DNA of 64,000 bases from Eustoma russellianum. Lineage: Eukaryota > Streptophyta > Magnoliopsida > Gentianales > Gentianaceae. Position 1 is the stretch's first letter; every line of letters begins with the position of its first letter. The notes beneath the pieces are model-generated. The model saw nothing but the letters and a program-made list of their open reading frames with translations, ran no database searches and was not told the DNA's origin. Positions 22,900 to 33,302 of the stretch are shown in pieces. Location: positions 16,645,669 through 16,709,668 of the forward strand of contig AP025045.1 in the NCBI GenBank assembly GCA_036186865.1, given 5' to 3'. Both the position numbers and the translations under genes were made by a program.

Positions 22900-23985
22900 A
22901 ATACTATTGAATGTTTTGATTACACAAAGCCACGTATCTTCGGCATACCTGTCTTTGTGGTTGTTCTTCCAAAATCCCGTGCTGACTCTCTTAACTCTGG
23001 TGATCCATATCTGAGGATCCTTCTTGTTGTCTTACTCGTATCTGCTGCATCTCTCTTCTCCCTAGACACTCTCTGATCCGATGTCCTATCTCACCATACC
23101 CGAAACAGGCGTTAGTCCCAAAACGACGTTCTTCCATGTGTCTCTTCTAGCATTGTGGACACCTCGGTATGGCGGCCTGTTGGGAATAAGGATTCCATCT
23201 TCCTGTTCTGTTTCTCTTATACCTCGACTCGTGGTTTAAAGAGAAGATAGCTCGTTCGCCTCTGTAGCAATTTCCTAGTAATTCCTCAAAGGTGTCAGAT
23301 TGTAGCCCAACCATCCAGTTTCGAATTTGAGGGTCTAGACCACGGCGGAATCTGATCATCTTGAGGGTGTCAGCAACCATGATTTCTGGGAGATACCTTC
23401 CTAATTTGACGAACTGTTGGAAGTATTCAGAGACCGAAACACCTGCTTGTTGCTTCAGGTCGTTAAATTCTTCCAACCTTTGTTCCAGCAGAGCGGGGGA
23501 AAGATAAATTGCGTAAAACTCTTCTATGAAGTCCACCCATAACACTAGCGGAGGCAATGTTCGGATATAGGTTCTCCACCATTGTCTAGCCCACCCTATT
23601 AGAAATGGCCAAACAACCCGTACCTTCACCTCCTTAGGCATATTTAATCGGCAAAAACCATCTTCTATCTCGTCCAACCATTGTTCTGCCTTTTTTTGGT
23701 CATGCTCATGAAATTTGGAACTCAGATCCTAACTAAAAGTCCGTAGTAGTATGCAAGACTCCTCTGTGTTTGTGTTTGAGACTGTGAAGACGTAGGGGCT
23801 GGAACTGGAATTGTCTGAGTCGGCGGTAATTCATCTAATTGTCTCAATATATGGATAGCCTCTGTGACAATGCAAACGGCCTCTGCTGTAGAGAGTGGCC
23901 CGGATGGTGTAACGGGTGACAATGGTACTTCCCTCGACCTTGGTGATGTTAGTGGTGGGGTACAACTGCTTGATCGAGTTGCCAT
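22900..23985 (-). pseudogene. G1 gag relic
   Basis: Reading starts at ATG 23985 (MATRSSSCTPP), about 300 bp from the PBS. After a break near 23700 comes the capsid-like Retrotrans_gag region (23677-23147: WLIGWARQWW-like segment, FYAIYLSPALLEQRLEEF, LEQ..VSEYFQQF, FRRGLDPQI). A stop at 23144 precedes the knuckle at 23066-23107, which reads CFGYGEIGHRIREC: the second cysteine of CCHC has become tyrosine, a single G-to-A change. Downstream, where protease should begin, no DSGA motif is found and sequence runs to the PPT. Gag would form the particle and bind RNA. Confidence 0.8.
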
Positions 23986-24286
23986 CCTACAGAAATCAGC
24001 ACAATATTATTGTTAGTGTCCATTGAGACATTTCCTCTTAGAATTTATCAATTATACTTCTTTCATACCCTTCGTAACTGCTCTAAATTTAAACTAACTA
24101 ACTCACCTCGTCTGCCACATAGCCTAAGTATTCATCATGATTCAGAGTGTGTCATTGGCTTGGATCGTTCTAATCAGACTCTATGCTCTTTGCCTAAGTT
24201 CTATAATCATAACCTAGGGTCTGCGATCATAGCCTATGTACTTGCCATTGTTTAGCTCATGTTGTCCGCTATGGATCTGGAGCCTT

Positions 24287-24300
24287 GGGCTCTGATACCA
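24287..24300 (-). promoter_or_regulatory. G1 primer binding site (initiator tRNA-Met)
   Basis: Minus-strand TGGTATCAGAGCCC, the standard plant PBS complementary to the 3' end of initiator tRNA-Met, two bases from the LTR end. Confidence 0.92.
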
Positions 24301-24302
24301 CC

Positions 24303-27300
24303 TGTAGCGCCCCGCTCAGGACTAGAGTCTCAGCACAGTGCGCCCACTGTACTCTACTATGAGGAGTACAAGGCGACATCATTATACATGAATTAATCGT
24401 AGCAACATGTATCGATAAGCGGAAACAAAATGACATAAGCTGAAATAAACATTAACAAGAGTTCATCCTAATACATCCGCATCAGTGTCATAGATACATA
24501 CATGGTACAAAATATCAAAATACAGAGCTGGAAATCAAAAAGTACAAAAGAGGCCATAGCCAGCTGCTAATTAGCTCCATACGTCTACTCCCTGGGCTCG
24601 TCTTTAATGAACTCCTGTTCAGGATCCTGTGGAGCTGCATGTTAATATTAAGGGGTGAGCGATAACGAATCGCTGAGCAAGTCGTTCTGCCTAGGTTCGT
24701 CAAGTGGATTATACATGGGGGTAGGGGAATGGGTGATACAGTATGATAAAGTACAGCGAATCATACAAGAAGCATGAAACACAGAGTGGAAGCTGCACAA
24801 TACATCTAAATGTAGGCATGGAAAGATAGCTCAAATATAATATCAAGCATCAATACAAATAGAAAGCATGATAACGTAAACAGATAACCACTAGTCTTAA
24901 TTTGTGAATTCTTTGTCCTTTGTACGTGTGTTTCTTGGTTTATCTTCGTCATTTTTGTGGTATGCCTTGTCATACATTTGATGTTCATGGCTTAATGTCA
25001 CTTGGTACATGAGACATTATCGTGACATGTGCAAGAGAAAAACCTTTCTAACATATGCAGCGGAAAACAATTCTTGAAAAGAAAACACTTATTTCCTACT
25101 TTCATAACATGACATGACATAACATGGATGGCTATAGCACTTTTCATAACATAAGAAAGGTACCCACGACATATCGATTGATTCCCCGAGTAGCCATGAG
25201 TACCGTCTATGAATCCTGATGGTCCAACCACAGTGTAACATCATACGTACATAAGGCTAACGATTACACACTATCGCAGAGGTCCCGAGTCCCGAACACG
25301 GTATTACACTCAACGATAATGTATTTTCCCCTGACATCCTCTCCCAGGACTAGACATCAGACAGCCCGCCATACTGAACGTCATAGACGTTACAGAAAAG
25401 GCAGAGAACCCTTACCCCAGGCAAGGTGTTACACATAGCTTGTATATCATGCGTATAAAGATAAGTACAGAGCCTTTGTCCAAGACAAGGTGTTACACTT
25501 ACCTATGAGTACATGCATAAGTCGTATGGAATCAATCGCCTCGCGGTACAATTCTTGTGAAAGCATGCAGACTTAAAATATTTCATATGGAGATCAAATT
25601 CACAAACATGGTTCATGGTACTTGGAAAACATGCGGACAACATGCATGATGTGGACTTTTCTTAGTAAGTGTCTTCATGGTTATTCTTGATTGGGCCGGA
25701 TTCTTATAGGTATTTAAGTAGACATTACTTAATTAATTGATGTAGTTCTTGTATTGTGTAATATCATACATATGCAATTAGCTTCTTTGATTTAGACATT
25801 GGTGGGAAATAGCATACTTATATTATACATGTAGCAATTAGGAAGTTGCCAATGTTAGTAATATACATAATGGATTGAATTATATCCTTAGGGCCGGATA
25901 TCATGACTTGAAGTATTTTCATTGTCATGACGTTAAATATTCCAAATCATATCATATTATCAATTAGGCTAGTCTTTAAACATACTTAACTTTGATTTAC
26001 ATGATAGGTCAAAGATTACCACCTTTATAGATAGTGGCTGGATTCTTGGGCTTGGGGCCGAAAGGCCCTCTAGCCACAAATTCATGTTATTCCTTCTTTT
26101 CTTTTAGAAACTCATTGGATTTATTTGTTTTTGACATTTACACTTGGTTCTAGTATTATGGTCCCATAAAAGAATTAATTTACTCTTGGACTTGTTAGGC
26201 TAAATGACGAAAATGCCATTTGGGCCGAAATTTTGTGGTCCAAATATTTTAAATTCCATAATATGTAATTGTGTCACTTGTGGCTCTGTTCTTTCTCCAT
26301 TATTCCCTTCCATAATTACAAAATATGTCTTGATAATCATTGATATATCAAAGTCACTTATCCTGATGCATTGGCCGAAAGTGGAATGTTCAAGATGAAA
26401 TCTTTCCCAGCCTAAAATAAATCTTGATATTCATAATGAGTCTAATATATGCCAATCATACTAAATGATATTATACTCAAAACATATCATACTTACATAT
26501 TTCCTATCAACAAAAATGAAGGTGCATATATAATGAGCATATCAAATTAACATGCAAGCACACAATATATCTCACATTATGATGATGATCATGCTAGATG
26601 TAACATGAAACATATGAGGCTAGAAAAATAGAGATTACTAGGACATTTCTCCTTTCTAAGACCATGATCATCAAGATACACATCATGATGATGGTGATGA
26701 ATTCATGGCTTAGATGGGAGGCCCTTGGACTGTCCCCTATGGGAGTGAAAATGGTCATATCAACACTTATAATGACAAAGATAACACCTTTTTGGACATG
26801 CATATGGATATGGATAATTTATGTCATCTTAAAAGTACAATCCAATAATCTTCATGAAATCCTCTTTTCCACATATATATAAGAAGAAGAAGATAGACAT
26901 GCATGTATTAGAATAACAAAGAAGAACATTCTTAATACCCTTCTTAACATCTCATCTTCATATGTATACCATCTAACATTCAAGTACATAAAGTAAAATG
27001 AGAATGGCATCTTAATGGCATACACGGCCTACATGAACAACTGATTGTCTAATCCCATCTTGCATGTTGAATCTAATTAATACTCTAGGCACATTTGATA
27101 ATTCTACTCAAGAAAAGAGCACATACATCTGCAATTTCAACATGCAAGCTTCCATTAATGTCATCAAAACTTAGAGTTCATAGTTTTAGTTGCATGCATG
27201 ATCCAATAATTGTTAGTGAGCATGCTATATTCAATTTAAGTTTGCTTGAAGGAACTACGAGTAATTACTTGCCTTTGTAGCTTGAATCTTACACTAGATG

Positions 27301-28906
27301 GGGAAAGATCTCTTCTTTGGTCCTTTGGTTGGTGGTCACGGCCTTGAAGGCGAAAATAAAGAAAGAATTAGTCTTGCTTTAGGAAAGAGAGTATAAATAT
27401 TCTAAGAATAATCATAGTTGAACTTTACCTTGAATTTTTCTTGATATTCTTCACTTATCAATTTGAAGAACTTCTTTTCCTTCCTTGTTGAAACCTACAG
27501 TTTTGGGAAATTAATTGGAAGAAATGGAGTGTCTTTGGAAAGAGATGAAAGTAAAAGAAAAAGGATTTAAAGAGTGAATAGGATGTTCTTACCTATGGGG
27601 AAGATTGATGATGGATTGCAATGAAGAAATTCTCCTTGTTTCTTGGCCATGCTCCCACGGTTGGAGAGGAAATAAAAGGAGGTGGATTTTAGGAAAGGAA
27701 GTAGTATAAGGAGAAGGAGTTGGGAGTAGTGATAAAAAGTTTATGGTAAAAGAGATTATATCAAGTGAGATGTATCTTCATGGATTGAAAGGCTTGGGCG
27801 AGTGGTGTAGTAGGAAGGATGATGTGATTCTCTTGAATTGTGAAGAGGGTAAAGAGAAAAGGAATTGCATGTAATGTGATTGGTTATTGGTCTTACAATG
27901 TGTAAGACTTGCCATGATTATAGAAGAATAAACAAGGAAAGAAAGAATAAAAATTTCCTGAAATGGACCAATAGGCCGGATGGGGTAGTAGCTAGAGGGA
28001 ATGATGGAGTTTCTTGGGTTTGGAAAAACATTGTGCATGAAATTGTATTGGTGATATTTAGTTTATGTATGAGATGGAGGTGATAGATGCCATTGTCTTA
28101 TTCTCTATTGAGTTAATGGCCGAAAGTTTTAGTATTAGTAGGGAAAATTTATGTGTTGCTGAAGATTAGTGCAACTAGAGAAATACTTTTCGCATATGCT
28201 TTGATGGGTTTTCAAATTACTTTGTGTAAGATTTTGGGCAAAGAGTGAGGATAGGAGATAGGTTAAAAGGAAGAAAACTTTTCCTTTGCTTTTTAGCTAG
28301 TGCCGAAAAGGTGGATAAAGGGGCAATGATGAATACTTCTTCTTTTTTTATTTTAGTTGCAAAAGTATTTGCATGAAGACCCATTGGTAATAATCTTACT
28401 TTGTGTAAGAAGGGGAATGACTAAAGTTAAAAGTAAAAGTGAGCCTTGTACCCTCAGCCTCCTTTTGGCCGAAATTTACTTCATGAAAGAAGGAGTCATG
28501 GTTTCTTATCATGTATTGTAGATGATACCATGTTGTTTGTTTGGAGAGATGAGAAAAGAAAATTGCATGGAACATGATTGGTGGTTAATTGCTTTATGTA
28601 AGAAAGGTGTCATAAAAAGGTAGGAAAAAGTGGAAAGAATATCTAAGAGTTGGAAGAAGAAGGGGGTGGCCGGATTCTAGGAAGCTGCTTAGGGAGGTTT
28701 TTTATCTTTGTCTCTATCTTGCTATAAAAAGTTTTCTTTTACTTCCTTCTAATATATTCATTTATATTTTTAACTTATACTACTCATTTGAAAATTTATG
28801 ATAATTAACCTTTGGTAACTTACCTTGCTCCTGCTATGGTATGAAACTTGTAGTCATATATGTCAAGATTTGGCTTATCTGTTCGACTAGAATGCGAGTT
28901 GTAACA
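24303..28906 (-). repeat. G1 5' LTR, 4.6 kb
   Basis: Bounded by TGTAGCGCCCCG at 24303, next to the PBS, and by GTTGTAACA at 28906. It contains the TACTTGC-type hairpin (24656-24674, 6-bp stem), a GTGTTACA-type repeat block (about 25175-25500), and GGCCGAAA motifs at 26056, 26223, 26373, 28118 and 28467. Short open frames on either strand show no recognisable domain. Homologous LTRs: G5 at 62847 and the split LTR at 28907/39824. Confidence 0.8.
24656..24674 (-). promoter_or_regulatory. LTR hairpin beside ACTTGC / CACCCC (G1)
   Basis: Arms AGCGAT (24658-24663) and ATCGCT (24669-24674), 5-base loop identical to that in G5. Confidence 0.6.
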
Positions 28907-30654
28907 ACGAATGTATACAAGACCTACCGACTGAACTCTCCCAAGTAGTCGCATACCATCTATGAATCCCAATGGTCTAACCACGGCGTTACATCATACA
29001 TACGTGGACTAATGGTGACTTCCTAAGTAGTCGTCTACCGTCTATGAATCCTGAGGTCCAACCTCGGTGTTACATCATACGTATAAAGCTAACGGAAACA
29101 CGTTGGCAAAGATCTCGGGTCCCAGACACGGTGTTACACTTTGCCAGAACGTAACCAAAAACTCGTCACATGACTCCAACCTCTCACCTAGGTTCCAGCA
29201 TCATGGGCGACAGGCAGAAAAACACCCAACGAGAGGTGTATCAGAACAGATGTTGCCCCTGACATCCTTACTACTACATCCGATGTCAAGCGACCTCCAA
29301 ACCTGAACATGAGCAGTCGAAGCAGCGTAGCGTGTCTCATATGTAGTCAGTCGTTGCAAGGTACGGTTCATTAAAATCATTTCAAAAACTTTTGACGTGA
29401 TAAAGTCATCTCTAAAAATATGTCGTGAAAAACTCATTTTAAAACATTCCACATGAAAACATTTTTGTAGATATGCATCGCAAGATAAAACATGTCGCAT
29501 TATAAAATAAATTTGTCGTTTGCATGGAATTAGACTCAGTATAGGCTGATTTTATACCTCTAACGGTTCCGTAACTTAAGAATGATGATTTGCTCTTGTA
29601 TCATATCATGTCCCTAGGTAAAAGTACACTTTTTCCCTTTTTTTGGGGACCACGGCCATTCCTAAGTGTGAACCCTCTTTTTGGCTTTAATTACTATAAT
29701 CTTATCCTAAATTATCCTTTTGTATTATAATTTAAAGTTCTTGTGAAAATAAACCTTTTTCTTGTCTTTGATGAAGTGTTGAAATTACCGTTTTGTCCGC
29801 ATCAATTACTTTAATTTAAATAGCCCAAAACAGCTTCTTTTTCGATTCGGCAACTCATTTTAATTATCAATTTGTATGTTTGCAACTTTACCATGTGTAA
29901 CGTGTACATTATTCAACTCTTTACATAGGGTCACATATATAATTATCAATAATGAGCTAAACTATCATCTAAAGTCATCACAATGGCCAATTGGCCAAAT
30001 ATTACATCATACACCACAATAGCATATTTCAACTTGCTAATTACTTTATTGCATGCAAAGTACAATTAGTTATCTACACAATCCTTCACAAGACTTCATC
30101 TTGGCACATCTTTGGCCATATCGCCAAAACCTCACATGCACACACACATGATTTTTGTCTTTTGTTTGCTATGTTTCCAAGCCAAAATGATTACACCACT
30201 AATCTCTTTCACATGCATCTTTCTAAAAAAACTTCACATTCACGCCATTATGCTCATAACCGTGGGTGGGGAAATTTCTTAGTCCATCTAACACATTAAT
30301 CAAACATATTCACATACCTTGATGGGTGTAGCTAACTAGACATTATGATGCTATGCATTTGGTTTTCTTTAGGCCGAAATTTAATACACATCCATACATA
30401 GTTTTTCCTTCCTTTTAAGAGCATGCAAGATGGTTATGCATATTCATACACATCTTTCTAATTCCATCCACAACAAAGTCATGCACGTTGATATTTAGCA
30501 TGGGAATGAAGATGAAGACCATAATGAAGATAAGGATAATGACAGTGTCGCATGGAAACATCTTTCTCAAATTTGCATGCAAGACCATTTCATATATCAC
30601 TATCTTCAGAAGTGTGCACATAAGTGAAGATTATACCAAGACCATTACATAATG
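28907..30654 (-). mobile_element. older LTR, left part (split by G2)
   Basis: Non-coding. It holds the same kind of GTGTTACATCATACG repeats (28990, 29070, 29130) as the G1 LTR at 25220-25300 but starts abruptly at 28907, lacking about 0.85 kb of the LTR 3' part. It continues at 39824 beyond G2: the join resembles the G1 LTR near 26545 (AACATGCAAG). A GGCCGAAA motif is at 30372. Confidence 0.7.
30650..30654. repeat. target-site duplication TAATG, left copy
   Basis: Identical to 39819-39823, flanking G2. Confidence 0.85.
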
Positions 30655-31015
30655 TGAAGCACCCCGGCCCGATGCCGTCATCGGTACCGGTGCACCCGTC
30701 GTAGTCTACTACGAGAACTACGAAGCGTCAATCGAATCTAACATACATCACCTATGACGTGGGATGAATCAGCAGAAACGTCGTGACAATTTAAAACCTC
30801 AATTACATTAATACTCCAATTTAAAATATGGCAGAATAAAAAATGTATCTGACTACATAACTAGTTTCAACCATCCATAAGTGAGTTAACTAATATCTAC
30901 CAATTAAAAGCATTCTAATTTCTCATTCAACATCTATCATCCCAATGAGCCCACTCGCCATCATCCTCTACGAATATCATCTCGTATTCAGTTTTACCTG
31001 AAAAAGGATGAAATA

Positions 31016-31036
31016 ATTGTTCTTAGCGAAACAATG
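31016..31036 (-). promoter_or_regulatory. LTR hairpin beside TACTTGC (G2)
   Basis: Arms ATTGTT and AACAAT, 9-base loop. In LTR sense GTTACTTGCTAGC precedes it. Sequence differs completely from the hairpins of the other families but its place is the same. G2 lacks the CACCCC on the far side. Confidence 0.45.
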
Positions 31037-31413
31037 CTAGCAAGTAACTCGTCTATACATCTTAAGGAACCACACATGACGAGTCACCAAAGCTCTTATA
31101 TAAAGAATGCCCAAAATAAGGTGCTCGGGTTAACAAATACATCTTTGTACTCATACATCAAGATCACGCAAGTCATGTACTTAACATCAAAGGGAAGACA
31201 ACACGTACTAGATTAAACACAATTACATCAACATATACAGACTGAAACATGCCTTGCAAATCACACTTATGCTTCGTGCAACGTGATGCATGTACTCTCT
31301 TCAAAACTATGCATTGACCAACAACATAAACATATGACTTTTCGTAATTCATGTCATGCACATCTTTTCACAAACTTTCAAAACACTTCTCGTCTTATTC
31401 TTCACGTAGCAGT

Positions 31414-31620
31414 ACTTTATGCCCTGTGGGTGATCAGTCTACAGCAAACATAACTTTATACCCTATGCTGATAGGTCCACGACCCCATAATGTATACTTT
31501 ATACCCCGTGCTGGTAGGTCCACGACCCCATAATGTATACTTTATACCCTGTAATTGATCCACAGGTCATGCTTTTATACCCTGCTAATGCAGACGTGAC
31601 TTTTATACCCTGTAATCAAA
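31414..31620 (-). repeat. G2 LTR hairpin and TATAAA array (3' LTR)
   Basis: Five or six units share plus-strand ACTTTATACCC (sense GGGTATAAAGT) followed by a small hairpin: CTGT/ACAG (31424, 31441), CGTG/CACG (31507, 31521), CCTGT/ACAGG (31548, 31562), CTGC/GCAG (31582, 31590). The unit at 31453 pairs only weakly. The matching block in the other LTR is 37975-38180, where one stem is longer (CCGTG/CACGG at 38068 and 38083) and the first one is lost. Confidence 0.65.
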
Positions 31621-31919
31621 AAGAGCTATAGCTTGTCTTTCGCAAACTTTAGATTCTCTTGTAACACTTGTAACCTTTTCGCAAACAAAATGTATGTCGA
31701 ATGTCAAATGATCATGTCATGATGCATATGTTCATGCCTAATAGTCACATACTTCTAAACGCGAACACAAACTCTACACCTCGAGAACAATGCCCTCAAC
31801 CTTAGAAAACAACTTTCACAACGCTCGCTAATTGCCCAATATTACTCGGGAGAATCCTTAAACCGCTTAACGTTCATTCCTAACTCCTGTACGCATAAAG
31901 GATCAAAACTTACAAAACT

Positions 31920-32285
31920 GACCACATCGATCGATCGATGTGGTCTCACCGATCGATCGATGTCTTGTCTCAAAGACTTCGATCGATCGATGTCTTACTG
32001 CTGAGAGATCGATGTCCTCTAGAAACATTTCGACTTTTCACCCTCCGGACTTCGATCGATCGATGTCTTATTTCGAAGGGGTCGATGTCCTCCAAAAAGT
32101 TTTAATCCTAATTACCCCAGGACTTCGATCGATCGATGTGGTTTATCTGATCAATCGACGTTCAGTCTCCTGGACATCGGTCGATTGGTATCCCTCAGTC
32201 AATCTACTGAAGTCCTCCAGAAACGTTTTGAACATCTCCCAGGACCACTTGGATCGATCGATGTCCCTATGGAATCGATCCAAGT
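31920..32285 (-). repeat. ATCGAT palindrome block (3' LTR)
   Basis: About ten ATCGAT-type motifs in 360 bp, five or more as CGATCGATCGATGT. The first is the centre of a perfect 26-bp palindrome (31920-31945, outer arms GACCACATCGATC and its complement). At the far end 12-bp arms ACTTGGATCGAT (32247-32258) and ATCGATCCAAGT (32274-32285) form a second inverted repeat. The copy in the 5' LTR is at 38481-38845. Confidence 0.85.
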
Positions 32286-33258
32286 CCCTGTTTCTGCAAC
32301 TTTTCTCTAGGTTTCACCCTAAATTTGACCCAACCTTCATCCACTTTCATTCCAAGCCTATAGAACACCTCACATCAATCTTAAAACATGATTCCAGCCT
32401 ATGCAACTCTTCACCACAATTACTTTCCAATTTAAACCCAACTACAATTTGATCTCTAACCTTCCTCCAAATTACTCCCTTGCACACACACACTTCACGT
32501 TCTTTTCATCACCCCCAAATCAACTCTCAATCACATCACACTCATCAAATCTCCCAACTTTCCAACGTTTCCATCAACCATACAATAGAAACTATGTAAA
32601 TCTATAAATCAAGAGTTCATCACAAGGAAAATAGCAATTTTAGGGCATGATCTTCAAAAATCAAATTCATCGCAACCATTCTTCCAAAATTTGGCCCAAA
32701 GATGAGATCTTTAATTCACCAACATAAATATAAAACACGTAACACATAATTACATAACAAGTAGAAATTACCAATGTGTGATTCGATTTTCTCTTTATGG
32801 AAGATAGGGCCGAAGAATGAAAATTGCGTAAAACGTATAGAAAAGTTACTTGCCTTTGAATCTAAGGATCCTTACGGTAATAGGGTCGAACTTCGGGAAC
32901 GGATTGCACCTAAGTTGATCGCGATCCTCTTCTTCTTCTTCCCTCTTCTTTTCTCTCTTCCTCTCTTCCTTCCTCTCTCTTTTCCTTTTTGGTCGACTTC
33001 CCCCTCCCCTTTTCCTTATAACCGACGGTCAATGGGAGGGAGTTATGCTAATTTTGTAACTCCCTCCTTCTAATTAATTAAGGCGGGTAGTTTTGGTATT
33101 GTGGGGGCCTAATTTTTCTAATTTCATCTTTTTGATTATTTTCTCCCATACAATTTATTTAACCAAGCCTCTAAAACTCAGACGTTTACCTTACATTATA
33201 AATCTAGGTAACCTTTAAATTATTTAATGTCGAACTTAAAAATTCACGGGGTATGACA

Positions 33259-33270
33259 TTCCACCCCCTT
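33259..33270 (-). promoter_or_regulatory. G2 polypurine tract
   Basis: Minus-strand AAGGGGGTGGAA directly before the 3' LTR start TGTCATACCCC. Confidence 0.9.
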
Positions 33271-33302
33271 ATAAAAAGTTTCGTCCTTGAAACTTGTGTA
33301 CC

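Larger units (their letters stand above)
22399..28906 (-). mobile_element. G1: gag-only Ty3/gypsy element with very long LTR
   Basis: Minus orientation: 5' LTR 24303-28906, PBS 24287-24300, gag relic 23985 to about 22900, PPT-like tract 22658-22670, truncated 3' LTR 22399-22657. The 259 bp at 22399-22657 match 28648-28906 with scattered substitutions. The internal region is only about 1.6 kb and holds no protease, RT, RNase H or integrase. This resembles the plant TR-GAG type (terminal repeats, gag only), unless pol was deleted in this copy alone. Confidence 0.8.
30655..33258 (-). repeat. G2 3' LTR, 2604 bp
   Basis: TGAAGCACCCCGG at the left end, GGGGTATGACA at the right. It contains a hairpin (31016-31036), hairpin/TATAAA array (31414-31620), ATCGAT palindrome block (31920-32285), and a pyrimidine-rich stretch near 32930-33010. 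In the first 255 aligned bases it differs from the other LTR at 7 positions by my count. The open frame at 31940-32452 is produced by the ATCGAT repeats and is not regarded as a gene. Confidence 0.9.

Noticed and set aside
31940..32452. 170-codon frame with repeated SIDRCL / DRSMS peptides
   Set aside because: Generated by the ATCGAT repeats on the strand antisense to G2; the other LTR does not keep the frame.
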